Source of the DNA: Pseudobacteriovorax antillogorgiicola
GTDB taxonomy: Bacteria > Bdellovibrionota_B > Oligoflexia > Oligoflexales > Oligoflexaceae
Assembly (NCBI RefSeq): GCF_900177345.1
Contig: NZ_FWZT01000003.1
Coordinates: 186,001-250,000, forward strand
Direction: 5' to 3'
Length of the DNA stretch: 64,000 nucleotides
Of this stretch, positions 44,990 to 54,170 are shown piece after piece. The first letter of the stretch is position 1. Every line of letters starts with the position of its first letter. Position numbers and translations under genes: made by a program. Under the pieces are notes generated by a model. The model was not told the DNA's origin. It ran no database searches and was given only the letters and a program-made list of their open reading frames with translations.

Positions 44990-47788
44990 ATGACAGCGCG
45001 CATGAGTACGTACTTTTTAGGAGTTGCTTGGCTAGCGATCGCCTCTTTGGCGCTCAGCAAAGAGGGCCAGAAACCAAGTGCGTATCAGCTTAAACCTGTC
45101 ATGGATGGCGCAGCCATCGGCTTACACATGGAAATTCTGAGTGATAAAAACCACAGCTTTACCTTCGAACAGATTCGCAGCCTCTATGAGGAGGGTCGAT
45201 TTGTAAAGTCTACAGAAAAGATTCCAAACTTCGGCATGAATCCCGCAACTCAATGGGTGCGCTTTGAACTTCATAATTCAGGAGAATCGAAACAAGAAGT
45301 CTTGATTGAGCACGCAATCAGTCTTACAGACTCATTTACACTTTACCATCAAATGCCGGATGGCACCTGGTATGAGAAAAGCGATGGCGATCAATATGAC
45401 ATTAGCAAACGAGATATAAAAAATCGCCTTCCCGTGTTTCAATATTTTTTGCAACCTGGAACACACGTTTTCTTCGGAAAGTCATCTTCCATAGGTACCA
45501 AGCAAATTCCACTGCATATTTGGACTCCAGATGAGTTCTATAATCGCAACGCTCTTGAATATGCGTACATAGGTATCCTAGTTGGTTTTCATGTAGTTGT
45601 TTGCCTTTACAATCTATTTCTCTACACGTCTCTAAGGGATCGCACCTATCTCTTTTATGTTCTCTACGTGGCGAGTAACTTGCTATATCAAGTGAACTAT
45701 GTAGGCCTTTTCCAACAAGTGGGAGCTTTACTGGGAGGCCCTAGCACTGCTTCGAATGTCCTTTTGATCTTAAGCGTCGATCTTGTGGCAATTACTAGCC
45801 TTTTGTTTAGCGAAAGGTTCTTGAACTTACCAAAACGCCTTCCGTCGTTTGTAAAAGTTTTTAAGGCCGCACAAGTTCTTTCCCTGATTAATATGTCAAT
45901 TACAAGCTTCGTTAGCCTCTATTGGGGCAATATCATGGTCTTTGTAACAGCCTCGATCGCGACGATACTTCTTATTAGCTCGGGTTTTTTAGTAGCTCGC
46001 CAAGGATACCTACCCGCAAAATTTTACCTTGCTGCTTGGGCATGTTATCTCATAGGTGTCACTGGCACATTGAGTAATTTGCTGGCTATCTATCCTACGG
46101 ATAACTTCGCACGTTGGGGCCAATTTACAGGTGGTGCCTTTGAGGTAGCGATCTTGTCATTAGCTCTAGGCGCACGGATCAATTTCCGTCGCAAGCAAAA
46201 TATGCTCAAGATCAAGGAGCTAAATACCGGCCTTGAAGAGAAGGTGAAAGAAAGAACGTCTGAAATCCAATCGCTCTTGCAACACATTCCTCAAGGTATC
46301 TTATCGATGGGTCGGGAAGGGATCGTCGACTCTAATTATTCAGCCAAGCTTCCAGAAATTCTAGGCCATAAAGAAATCGCCGGAAGACCATTCAAAGATC
46401 TCATTCTCGATCATACGGGACTGAGTCTGGATGAGCGAGACCAAGCTTGGCAATCCATCCTTGCATCTATGGATGAGGACGAGCTGAATTTTCATGTCAA
46501 TCGAGATAAATTACCCGAACAGATTCTATATCATCGTGAGGGTTTTCGGAAGTTTCTGCGTCTCACCTGGAATGTCGAAACCACCGCCAATGGTGACGTG
46601 CGACATATCCTTGTTACCATGCTGGATGTCAGTAATGAAGTTGCAGCCCAACAGGAATTGGAACGTAAAAACCAAGAATTTGAAATTATCAGGCAGCTTG
46701 TGGAACTGGGGGCTAAAAAATCGATCCAGTTCTTCGCCTCGGGGCGTTTGCTGCTGGAGGAGATCAGTCGTCTGATTGAATCTGGCGATCATAGTGAGGA
46801 TACACTCAAAATACTCTTCGTCAATGCTCATACCCTAAAAGGCGCCGCGCGATCACTGCGTCTCAAGGAACTTGCCAATGAGTTCCACAACATCGAAGCA
46901 TATTACGCAAAGATCCTGAAGGAAAAGGAAACGCCCGACCAAGACAGATTACGAATCGAGTTTAAACAGGCCTTATCATGCTATACCCGCTATGAAAATG
47001 CCAATATCGAAGTCCTCGATCGAAAACCCGATCACACCAAGGTGCCTGTGGACCGAGAATTTCTCCAAGAGAATGTCAAGTTGCTAAGTCAACTCGTAGA
47101 CTTAGATTCTCTATCATATGACCTCAAGGATATCATTCACCGCAACCGAGACGAACTAACCCAAGCCATATTTATGTCTCTTCCGTCGATCATCACCGAT
47201 ATCATGAGTCAGGCCGAGAAGATTGCCCGAGACCTGGGTAAGGATGCACCAAAAATTCATACTGAGATTGAAGACGCCTTGCTTACCTATGATCAAGAGA
47301 TGGCTTTGAAGAATAGCTTCGTTCACTTACTCAGAAACGCTTTAGATCACGGTATCGAAGCCCCTAGCATTCGAACTGCTAAACGCAAGCCTAGTTACGG
47401 CAACATCCACATCCATGCTCGGGTCGATCACGATACGATTCGCATTCAGTTCTGGGATGACGGTCGTGGCCTAGCCATTGACAAGCTAAGACAAAAGGCA
47501 TCTCATAAAGGTCTCATTAGCGAAGGGGCCAAGATTGATGACATCGCCAATACTGTTTTCGAAACTGGCTTCTCTACTGCGGAAACCCTATCCATAGTTT
47601 CAGGCCGGGGTGTAGGAATGGGAGCTGTGCTTCAATTTATGGAGGGGATCAAAGGCTCGGTGGAAATCCATGTCGAAGATCCCATTGACGAAGAACAGAC
47701 CTACTATAGATTCAAGACCTATCTGACTCTGCCTGCCATGGCCAGTGTCAGCTCAAATGAGATGACAAGGCCTAAGGCAGTCAGTTGA
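44990..47788 (+). CDS. 7TMR-DISM sensor with PAS, HPt and CheA-like ATPase
   Basis: A 932-residue protein. Signal to about residue 24, then a 7TMR-DISMED2-like extracellular jelly roll (45-180), seven membrane helices (about 186-400), a coiled coil, a PAS-like region (about 430-545), an HPt-type helical bundle with NAHTLKGAARSLRL (His about 613), a linker, and a GHKL ATPase of the CheA type (LLRNALDHGIE about 780, DDGRGL, SGRGVGMGAVL). There is no DHp/HisKA pair, so phosphate would go from the ATPase to the HPt His directly, as in CheA but without CheW-like P5. Cognate regulator unknown. ATG at 44990 has GGAG upstream. Confidence 0.85.
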   Translation: MTARMSTYFLGVAWLAIASLALSKEGQKPSAYQLKPVMDGAAIGLHMEILSDKNHSFTFEQIRSLYEEGRFVKSTEKIPNFGMNPATQWVRFELHNSGESKQEVLIEHAISLTDSFTLYHQMPDGTWYEKSDGDQYDISKRDIKNRLPVFQYFLQPGTHVFFGKSSSIGTKQIPLHIWTPDEFYNRNALEYAYIGILVGFHVVVCLYNLFLYTSLRDRTYLFYVLYVASNLLYQVNYVGLFQQVGALLGGPSTASNVLLILSVDLVAITSLLFSERFLNLPKRLPSFVKVFKAAQVLSLINMSITSFVSLYWGNIMVFVTASIATILLISSGFLVARQGYLPAKFYLAAWACYLIGVTGTLSNLLAIYPTDNFARWGQFTGGAFEVAILSLALGARINFRRKQNMLKIKELNTGLEEKVKERTSEIQSLLQHIPQGILSMGREGIVDSNYSAKLPEILGHKEIAGRPFKDLILDHTGLSLDERDQAWQSILASMDEDELNFHVNRDKLPEQILYHREGFRKFLRLTWNVETTANGDVRHILVTMLDVSNEVAAQQELERKNQEFEIIRQLVELGAKKSIQFFASGRLLLEEISRLIESGDHSEDTLKILFVNAHTLKGAARSLRLKELANEFHNIEAYYAKILKEKETPDQDRLRIEFKQALSCYTRYENANIEVLDRKPDHTKVPVDREFLQENVKLLSQLVDLDSLSYDLKDIIHRNRDELTQAIFMSLPSIITDIMSQAEKIARDLGKDAPKIHTEIEDALLTYDQEMALKNSFVHLLRNALDHGIEAPSIRTAKRKPSYGNIHIHARVDHDTIRIQFWDDGRGLAIDKLRQKASHKGLISEGAKIDDIANTVFETGFSTAETLSIVSGRGVGMGAVLQFMEGIKGSVEIHVEDPIDEEQTYYRFKTYLTLPAMASVSSNEMTRPKAVS

Positions 47789-47813
47789 GCAGTTTTAAGA
47801 TCTCTACCGCCCT

Positions 47814-48014
47814 CTAATCACGACAGCGAATGTAAGCAAATCCATCACAATAGCTTCCTTCGCAAACCGCACCAGTTAGCAGTCGCGTTCGGCCAATATC
47901 AGGATCAATGGCATAGGCATAGGACTCATTCCAACCTCGATTCTCGCAAAAGCGATCGGCGGCAGGTTTTCTTAAATAGAGATTAAATATAAGAGACAAA
48001 AGCAGGATTTTCAT
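47814..48014 (-). CDS. Small secreted cysteine-containing protein
   Basis: About 66 residues starting at ATG 48014: a short hydrophobic leader (ILLLSLIFNLYL), then a small domain with four cysteines (FCENRGWN, AVCEGSYCDG, IRC). It would be exported and probably disulfide-bonded. No family recognised. The start has only a weak ribosome site (GAGAA), and a 98-residue frame from 48110 adds an Arg/Cys-rich part without a leader. Coding status is moderate. Confidence 0.5.
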   Translation of the reverse strand: MKILLLSLIFNLYLRKPAADRFCENRGWNESYAYAIDPDIGRTRLLTGAVCEGSYCDGFAYIRCRD

Positions 48015-48138
48015 AATTCTCAGCAGAGGAAAATAGCAGGGGCTGGAACGCGAACGAAAAAGTTTCTTGCAAGAGCAATAAATATGCACCACAGCTCTCT
48101 TACTAATCAAATTTTATGATTTGAATTAGGGAGATCAC

Positions 48139-48747
48139 ATGAAAAGGATTTTACTCGGGATGATCGTGGGAGCTTCGGCCTTACTTGGGGGTTGTGGTCA
48201 CGAAGACGATTCTGACTTGGATAGCATTCCCCGCGACTTGGTCACTTGTCTCAAGGGCGGCAGCTGTGCAGGTTATGTTGTTAAGGCTAGCTCTGGCTCG
48301 AAAAACTTCAATCATGTTTTTAGCAGTCTTTGGACAAACTATCCCAGTGGCAGCAGTTCCCAGGTGAAGGAAGACATTGGCGGCAATGTCGATGCTGATT
48401 GGATTACAAACACCTGCGTCGTGCGAACCAGCCGGGCTCTTAACTATTCTGGTTCTGCCTTTGAAATTCCTCTTAATTTCGAGCCATATAATGGCATGAA
48501 TACGATCCGAGGTGGGGATGGCAAACGCTATGGTTTCAGAGTTGTCGAAATGGCTCAATACATGCTGGCCAAGTATGGTCGACCTCAGGTAAGATCTGCG
48601 GCGGCTGCGATCGGTCGCAAGGGAATCATTCTATTCGATCGTGAAGGCTGGAACGATGCTAACGGTCACTTTGATATCTGGAACGGCAGCTCTGCGAAGT
48701 ACTCAGACTATACATCTGAGTCTACCAACGTATTTGTCTGGGAATAA
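48139..48747 (+). CDS. Tae4-type peptidoglycan amidase, lipoprotein
   Basis: A 202-residue protein with a lipobox (LLGGC, Cys19) and a domain like the type VI secretion amidase effector Tae4. The catalytic Cys is in NTCVVRTSRALNYSG (Cys93) and the His-x-Asp in NGHFDIWNG (His177, Asp179). The layout FRVVEMAQYML, GRKGIILFDREGWNDANGHF matches Tae4 (PF14113). Tae4 enzymes cut peptidoglycan peptides between D-Glu/mDAP residues. Here the protein has its own Sec lipoprotein signal and is not next to T6SS genes, so it would act in its own periplasm or at the surface. A terminator hairpin follows. Confidence 0.85.
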   Translation: MKRILLGMIVGASALLGGCGHEDDSDLDSIPRDLVTCLKGGSCAGYVVKASSGSKNFNHVFSSLWTNYPSGSSSQVKEDIGGNVDADWITNTCVVRTSRALNYSGSAFEIPLNFEPYNGMNTIRGGDGKRYGFRVVEMAQYMLAKYGRPQVRSAAAAIGRKGIILFDREGWNDANGHFDIWNGSSAKYSDYTSESTNVFVWE

Positions 48748-48762
48748 AAGAAAAGATTTGAG

Positions 48763-48780
48763 AAGGGGGGCACCCCCCTT
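48763..48780. terminator. Terminator hairpin between convergent genes
   Basis: Stem AAGGGGGG and CCCCCCTT (48763-48780) with a minimal CA loop (really a GCAC-type loop with a 7-bp stem), between the amidase gene and the WG-repeat gene. It has T residues after it on the plus strand. Confidence 0.55.
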
Positions 48781-48782
48781 TG

Positions 48783-49310
48783 TCATTTAGCAGCAGAACT
48801 GAGGCGACCGTTTTTATCAATCATGACACAATTGGCGCTCGTCATGCTCTTGTGCTCGCCTTTAGTTTCCCACACCACATCGTTACAAACTTTGGCGGCT
48901 CCTGATGAGAATGGAGCTCCCCAGTCGTAGGCTGTTTCAAGCTTGATATCAAGATCGCGGTTCATATAGGCTAGTTTGCCATTGACATGGGTTCGCGCCA
49001 GACCTTCTTGAAAGTAATCACAGCCATTATCATAGCTGTAGACTTCCTTCATTTGTCCAGCCTCATTAAGGTAGTAGTTGCTCCACTTTTGACGCTTTTT
49101 AACCCACAAGCAAGTGAGCCCGTCTTGAAAGCGGACCTTCTCAAGGTTTGCTTTATTTAGACTTATTTTACCGTTGCGATCGATAGTTCCACACTGGCTT
49201 TCATGGGATTGTTCGCGGGCCTCGTTTTGATAGAGACAGGAAAATGTTTGGGCCTTTTCTTGATGGACGCAGGAACAGATTAGAAGGGGAAGAAGGTAAG
49301 AAACTCTCAT
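48783..49310 (-). CDS. Lipoprotein with WG-like repeats
   Basis: About 175 residues with a short lipoprotein signal (LLPLLICSC). The mature part has WG-type beta repeat elements: GTIDRNGKISLNKANLEK, KLAYMNRDLDIKLETAYDWGAP, CVMIDKNGRLSSA, each with a DxNG/NRDL turn. Such repeats are common in surface proteins of unknown role. It converges on the Tae4-like gene; being unpaired in orientation it is not an obvious immunity gene, though this cannot be excluded. ATG at 49310 has GGGAG 8 bases upstream. Confidence 0.65.
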   Translation of the reverse strand: MRVSYLLPLLICSCVHQEKAQTFSCLYQNEAREQSHESQCGTIDRNGKISLNKANLEKVRFQDGLTCLWVKKRQKWSNYYLNEAGQMKEVYSYDNGCDYFQEGLARTHVNGKLAYMNRDLDIKLETAYDWGAPFSSGAAKVCNDVVWETKGEHKSMTSANCVMIDKNGRLSSAAK

Positions 49311-49436
49311 ATTGACTCCCAGCAATATTATTTTATTTAAGAAATTCATGAGGCCAGCTCACATCGTCTATGCTAGGGATAACAAAAAAACTGAGTATCA
49401 AGCTATTGTTTTTAATCAATCCATAGAAACGACAAC

Positions 49437-49468
49437 GAAAAAGGCAGCAACCTAAAAGATTGCTGCCT
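49437..49468 (-). terminator. Intrinsic terminator of the lipoprotein gene at 49523
   Basis: Perfect 9-bp stem (AGGCAGCAA 49442-49450 and TTGCTGCCT 49460-49468). Read on the minus strand it is followed by TTTTTCGTT. It lies about 55 bases after the stop codon. Confidence 0.8.
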
Positions 49469-49522
49469 CACGGGTATCACTAATGCTAGAACGAATTCTC
49501 GACAAACGAGGATTCCACAGGG

Positions 49523-50521
49523 TTATGATTGAGAGTAAGGAGGCTTACATTTGTTTTCAATTCCATACACCAATGCTGAGATGCCACCTTCATTACGAAC
49601 AGCCACAACGAAATCCGCCAGCAAGGCAATTACTACACTGGGCGTTCCCAATGAGCTACCTGACTTCGAAAGACCAGTCATGATATCACTTAAAGACAGT
49701 CTGATACGATAGTCGTTACCATTCTGTTCAGGATATACACTAAGGTTACTAACGATTTCCTGTGCATCTTCGATAGTAAAATCATTCTTCCAGTATCTGA
49801 AATCAGGAATCGAACGGATGGCTAGGCCAAATTCAAGATTGTTCGCGCTAGCGATGGTAGTAACACAACCTTTGAGCAAGATCTCAACACTTGTGGGATC
49901 GAGGTAAGGATCGTCGCCTTCTACAAATGAAACCTGAATATCATCGCAAGTGGGCGCTGGCTCTTGCTCCATCTTCACATGAAGCTTGTTGTAGTAAACA
50001 TCATTTTCCAGGGTGACATGCTCGAAGTCTAGGACACTGTACTTAAATCCAACTCTTGACCGATAAAAATCACAGTAGTCGGCCTCGCAGCCAGTGAACA
50101 AGGCTAGATCGATTGGTTGCCAAGCTCGAACAATCCTCTGATCTTCAACCCCTCCCCCACTATTATGGCTAAAGTAGTAGGCTCCATCCACCTCTTGGTA
50201 GGCGCTATCGATTTGAAACCTTCGGTCTTTAATCAGAAAAGAAGTTAGTTTCAGTTTGCAATCTTCGATCCTAGAAAAGATTTCAATTTTCTGGCCACGA
50301 TCAAAGCTCAATTCCGATTTTAACTCGTCATTACACCAAAGTTCTGCTGTTTTTACCAAGACCTTTTCATCTCTTCCAGATCCCGATAACGCCAGTGAAG
50401 CATCGGTTTCCTCTAAGCTTACTTCCACTAGCGTCGTTCGAAACTGGTTGGGATCTTCACTAATGTCCTGACATCCAACCAGTGTGAACGCAGCGACACA
50501 TCCAATTAATTTGACTTTCAT
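49523..50521 (-). CDS. Lipoprotein of unknown function
   Basis: A 332-residue protein with a lipobox (FTLVGC) and a ribosome site AGGGGA 7 bases before ATG. The mature part is mixed alpha/beta with several cysteines (TAELWCNDELKS, FTGCEADYCD, TCDD, GCVTT, NKCKPP). No family is recognised. A strong terminator follows the gene, so it is a single-gene unit. Confidence 0.65.
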   Translation of the reverse strand: MKVKLIGCVAAFTLVGCQDISEDPNQFRTTLVEVSLEETDASLALSGSGRDEKVLVKTAELWCNDELKSELSFDRGQKIEIFSRIEDCKLKLTSFLIKDRRFQIDSAYQEVDGAYYFSHNSGGGVEDQRIVRAWQPIDLALFTGCEADYCDFYRSRVGFKYSVLDFEHVTLENDVYYNKLHVKMEQEPAPTCDDIQVSFVEGDDPYLDPTSVEILLKGCVTTIASANNLEFGLAIRSIPDFRYWKNDFTIEDAQEIVSNLSVYPEQNGNDYRIRLSLSDIMTGLSKSGSSLGTPSVVIALLADFVVAVRNEGGISALVYGIENKCKPPYSQS

Positions 50522-51019
50522 AAATCGTCCCCTTGCAAAAGTACGGAGTCAATACTAAGCACGACACGGCCTAGCTTGAGCCCGCGGTTAAATCGATAAA
50601 TTGTGTTTTGATCTTTAGGCTAGCACCTAGTGAGTTGGTGAAAGCCGGATGGGTTTAGTTCAATCACGCAGATATTGACGAGTCTCATGTCTTGTCCCCT
50701 TGCTACGCCGACGCTAAGTTGCTCATAGAGAACCTAGCCGATGACCCTTTTTTTTCGATGACAACCTCCTATCGAAACAAGAGCCCTGAGGTTAAGTCGT
50801 TTCTAATTTCGATTTTAATTTTAGTGCTTTTGAGATAGGGATTAATTTCAGCAAAAAAGTGAGGCGGCGATGAGAATTCGAATTTAGTCCTCGTGTAATA
50901 GATCTAAACTAATAAAAATACTTAATTTTCTAGGCTTTGGAGCAAAACGAGGACGGGTTTTCACTTTCATCTGGCCATTTGTTTATATTTTCCAGGTAAA
51001 ACCACAGGAAATAGTTTCA
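50522..51019. other. Intergenic region
   Basis: About 500 AT-rich bases upstream of the lipoprotein gene at 49523-50521, presumably with its promoter. No coding frame, tRNA or clear operator seen. It ends at the inverted-repeat element. Confidence 0.4.
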
Positions 51020-51146
51020 CTAGTGCTTAGTCACATTGGATTCTCGGCTAGGCGTCGAGGAATGATTGAGGAGATAGTACTCCCGTACAGCGACGATTGA
51101 GAGACGAAGACAACAACGCCGAGGATTCAATGTGACTAAGCACTAG
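51020..51146. repeat. 127-base inverted-repeat (MITE-like) element
   Basis: A non-coding segment with 29-base terminal inverted repeats that differ at 2 positions: both ends begin CTAGTGCTTAGTCACATTG inwards. Each end is CTAG, a palindromic tetramer that fits a 4-bp target duplication as made by IS5-group elements. The interior (51049-51117) has GTACTCCCGTAC and two copies of GATTGAG. It overlaps the last codons of the gene at 51143-51547. Unrelated in sequence to the element at 2633 and 23067. Confidence 0.7.
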
Positions 51147-51547
51147 CCTGCCTCTAATTCAAAGCTTTCGTTTTCGAAAGCTTTTACCGATAAGCGAACC
51201 TCGCGTAACTCACCTTCAGGGGTGATGCGAATCATATCGAAGGGGCTAAGAGAATCGCCGTCTGGGATGAGGCATTCCGATTTTATGTGTTTTGCAAACT
51301 TCTTCACGAGATCGGTAAATAGCTCTTGGTCTTTCAGGTTTAAGCCAAAAATTTGAAGCTTCATCTTGTAGCTACCTTGAATCTCTTCAAACTGACAGAC
51401 AAGTTTCAAGACGTTGAAGTCCTCATCTCCACTAAATTCTTCCACGACCGCAACCTCTTCCGGAAGCATATGGAACGTGAATGCCAGAGCGCGCCGCAAT
51501 TCGTCTTCTTCTAGAGTTCGGCTAGGATAGAGTTCTTCGACGTTCAC
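51143..51547 (-). CDS. Hypothetical protein whose stop lies in the repeat element
   Basis: About 134 residues starting at GTG 51547 with GGGAGG 8 bases upstream; a longer frame to 51583 has no such site. Acidic protein with a helix-strand pattern (PSRTLEEDELRRALAFTFHM; YKMKLQIFGLNLKDQELFTD; GELREVRLSVKAFENESFEL), no signal peptide. The TAG stop is inside the terminal repeat of the element at 51020-51146; if the CTAG end is a target duplication, the original stop may also have been there and the protein intact. Not recognised. Confidence 0.65.
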   Translation of the reverse strand: MNVEELYPSRTLEEDELRRALAFTFHMLPEEVAVVEEFSGDEDFNVLKLVCQFEEIQGSYKMKLQIFGLNLKDQELFTDLVKKFAKHIKSECLIPDGDSLSPFDMIRITPEGELREVRLSVKAFENESFELEAG

Positions 51548-51893
51548 TATGGAGCCTCCCAAGATTTGCAATAGAGCCATCATAGCATATTGAGATCAGG
51601 AGGAAAAAGGGTGGTGAGCCGTTGAGACTAAGCCAACAGCTCACCATGGTAGGGAATGACAATTTTGGGGTGCGATAGAATCAGAACCCAATTCTTGCCT
51701 TGTCTGGTCACGGGAGTTGGTCACCAAACAGAATCAGTCTGGATCACATTCAGCCCTTATTTCAGGACCTTAGTAATCCAATCGCGGATTATTAATCTCT
51801 AGTTTTCATATATTTTCTGCTGTGTAAATGCCATCCTTTAAGGTACCTTATTTCGGTACTACATACACCACAATAGACACCTAGGAGTAACCG
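51548..51893. other. Divergent intergenic region with a hairpin
   Basis: About 345 bases. At 51613-51645 GGTGAGCCGTTG pairs with CAACAGCTCACC (one mismatch) around a 9-base loop. No T tail; possible operator or attenuator. Promoters for both flanking genes are expected here. Confidence 0.4.
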
Positions 51894-52616
51894 ATGGAAT
51901 TTAGATCAGTCGCTTTAGCGGTCAAGCGCTTACTCAAAGGCAAAGACTACACTTACAAGCAGCTGGCAGCTCATCTAGGCCTTTCCGAGTCAGGAGTGAA
52001 GAAACTTCTAAACGGTGAGGACTGCTCTTATAATCGCCTCAGCCAAGTAGCAGAGTTTCTGAACATTAGCGTCAGCGACTTGCTATCGGTAACGGAGAGC
52101 CAGCAAGCCCAGAATATCCAACTAAACCCGTTGGTGCAGGACTACTTTCTTCAAGAGCCATCAGCCTTTCTGGTGTATTTTTGCATACTCTATGACAAGG
52201 CCAGAGTTGATGACCTGCAGAAGCGCTTAAAACTGAGCAAGGCTGAAATCTACCGCTACCTGAAGCAGCTCGATGACTTCCGCTTAATCGAGTGGCAGTC
52301 CAACGATCGCATTGTCGTGAAGGGTGAGTTGGGCGGTTTGCTAGCTGGTAGCGATGAGTTCATCCTTACATTCAAGAAGCGTTTTGCCCAACGAATTCAT
52401 GACGAGGCTTCTCATATCGACTCAAGTGTCGATAAGCTATTTATACTGCGATACCTCTACTGTACCGATGAAACATTTTTCCACCTTCGCAAAGATATCA
52501 CAGCCGTGCTGCAAGACTACGAGCGCAACGCCCAGCGAGATCAACGATTATTTGATAGAGATCAGTTAAAGCCGAGGAAGTTTTACATCTTCGGCTCCAC
52601 TGGAAGGCTTTACTAA
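51894..52616 (+). CDS. XRE-family regulator with winged-helix-like second domain
   Basis: A 240-residue protein. Residues 1-65 are an XRE-type helix-turn-helix (KGKDYTYKQLAAHLGLSESG as recognition region). Residues 85-150 look like a winged helix (VDDLQKRLKLSKAEIYRYLK, then LIEWQSNDRIVVKG), followed by a helical part with RYLYCTDETFFHLRKD. The two-DNA-binding-domain layout resembles proteins common in Bdellovibrionota (TIGR02147-like regulators). Ribosome site AGGAG 5 bases before ATG. Targets unknown; probably autoregulated via the hairpin region upstream. Confidence 0.8.
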   Translation: MEFRSVALAVKRLLKGKDYTYKQLAAHLGLSESGVKKLLNGEDCSYNRLSQVAEFLNISVSDLLSVTESQQAQNIQLNPLVQDYFLQEPSAFLVYFCILYDKARVDDLQKRLKLSKAEIYRYLKQLDDFRLIEWQSNDRIVVKGELGGLLAGSDEFILTFKKRFAQRIHDEASHIDSSVDKLFILRYLYCTDETFFHLRKDITAVLQDYERNAQRDQRLFDRDQLKPRKFYIFGSTGRLY

Positions 52617-52648
52617 AAAAACAAGAGGCTTAGGCTAAGGTCCTTGCT

Positions 52649-53854
52649 TTAGGGATGATGGTACATTGATGGCACATGATAAGAGGCCAGAGGTAGCTTG
52701 AGCTGTTTGACTTTCTTCTTTATTGCTGGCTGCGAACTCCTCTGCAAGATTTCAGCATACTGACTCAAAAGGCTCATCGTTTCTTGGGCCCACGAAAACC
52801 CTTGGGCTTGAGACAAACCATATTTTTTAATCTTCGTCCGCAAATCGGGGTCATCGATCAGTTGCCGAAAGTAGGATGCAGCCTCATCAACTCTGTTCGG
52901 TTGATAGAGGAACCCATTGCGACCGTGATCAATAATTCCTTGGGTTCCACCAGCATCGGCAGCAACAACTGGAAGGCCTGAACAGATCGCTTCCATCGTT
53001 ACGAAACCTAATGTTTCCGTCTGCGATGGCATAAAAAAGAAGTCTGCTGACGCATAGGCTTTCGCTAGTTCTTCGCCACGCAGGAACCCCATAAACGTAA
53101 CGCGATCAGAAGGCAAACGTGATTCCAAACGCCTGCGAGCCGGACCGTCACCAATAATTGCAAAGCGAAGGTCTGGAACGGCTTGTAGCAGTGGCTCAAT
53201 CGCATCAAGGCCCTTCTCGTGACCCAAACGCCCAACGTAAACGGCTAAAGGTCCTTCGGTTTTGCCCCCAGTAAGTTTGAAACGCATATTGTTGCAGCAT
53301 CTACTCGGATGAAACAGTCTTGCATCCACACCACCTCGCCAAATACGAACGTCTTTGATTCGGTTTTCCGTTAGTTCCTTACTCGTTGCCGAAGAGGGAC
53401 ACAAGTTAATCTGAGCGAGGTTATGAATTCGACGAACCAGCATCCAGACCAAAGGCTTGATAAATCCAAGGCCGTATTTCTGGGCATAATTAGGAAAATC
53501 GGTGTGATATGACGAAACGATCGGAACACCCAAGAAGCGCGCGCAGAGCGTTCCCCACAAACCTGTTACTGCCGGCCCAACCACATGCACCAAATCAGGC
53601 TTATGCTGTCTTAATTGCTTCAGAATCCTAGGGCTTGGATAGGTAAGTTTTACCCCTGGGTAGGGCCTAAAGTGAAAGCTCTTGGTCTTCACAACAGGAG
53701 AGCCTTCAAACTCATCAACAGCATTATCTGGAGCAAAAACAACAACATCGTGCCCCATCCGCTTTAATTCTCTAATGGTGTTCATCAGACGGTTCGTAAT
53801 CCCATCAATTTTAGGGAGAAAAACTTCTGTAAAAATCGCAATTTTAAGGCTCAT
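52649..53854 (-). CDS. Family 4 glycosyltransferase
   Basis: About 401 residues with the GT-B fold of GT4 (mannosyltransferase-like): KIAIFTEVFLPKIDGITNRL and KPDLVHVVGPAVTGLWGT at the N-terminus, VYVGRLGHEKGLDAIEPLLQ and PSQTETLGFVTMEAICSGLP in the C-terminal nucleotide-binding half. Close in pattern to lipid glycosyltransferases such as MgtA/SQD2, transferring hexoses to membrane lipids or glycans. The ATG at 53854 has GAGAGG upstream; the longer frame to 53965 adds a hydrophobic-basic stretch without a good site. The last 25 residues are Lys/Pro-rich. Divergent from the VTT membrane protein, and possibly involved in membrane-lipid work. Confidence 0.85.
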   Translation of the reverse strand: MSLKIAIFTEVFLPKIDGITNRLMNTIRELKRMGHDVVVFAPDNAVDEFEGSPVVKTKSFHFRPYPGVKLTYPSPRILKQLRQHKPDLVHVVGPAVTGLWGTLCARFLGVPIVSSYHTDFPNYAQKYGLGFIKPLVWMLVRRIHNLAQINLCPSSATSKELTENRIKDVRIWRGGVDARLFHPSRCCNNMRFKLTGGKTEGPLAVYVGRLGHEKGLDAIEPLLQAVPDLRFAIIGDGPARRRLESRLPSDRVTFMGFLRGEELAKAYASADFFFMPSQTETLGFVTMEAICSGLPVVAADAGGTQGIIDHGRNGFLYQPNRVDEAASYFRQLIDDPDLRTKIKKYGLSQAQGFSWAQETMSLLSQYAEILQRSSQPAIKKKVKQLKLPLASYHVPSMYHHP

Positions 53855-54170
53855 AGTCCCTCTCAACAGAAATTTACGTGCGCATTTTTCATAGGAAATA
53901 ATGACTTTTGTAAGTCTGATGCAATTAAAGAAAGAAAAAATATTTAATAAAAGTCCGTGGGACAAATCTAACGAAAACTACAATGCCTCGTAAAATAAGA
54001 TCCTCATGTATTGGTATACACTCCGGTTTTGTATTCTACTGTGTCTTACTTCTAAGCATCCCGCTAATAAAAAGTCCAAAGCCCGAATTATCTCTGGTTT
54101 CGACGATCATAGCAGATTTTGTGAAAGAATGTCTTTACAGCGATATGCGGGAAACCCTATAAATTTAGAT
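53855..54170. other. Divergent intergenic region
   Basis: About 315 AT-rich bases between the glycosyltransferase and the VTT-domain gene. It includes the region between the possible start codons of the latter. Two promoters expected; none could be assigned. No RNA gene or repeat seen. Confidence 0.35.

Noticed and set aside
48783-49310. The WG-repeat lipoprotein as immunity protein of the Tae4-like amidase
   Set aside because: It is in the opposite direction, not overlapping, and does not resemble Tai4; kept as an independent lipoprotein.
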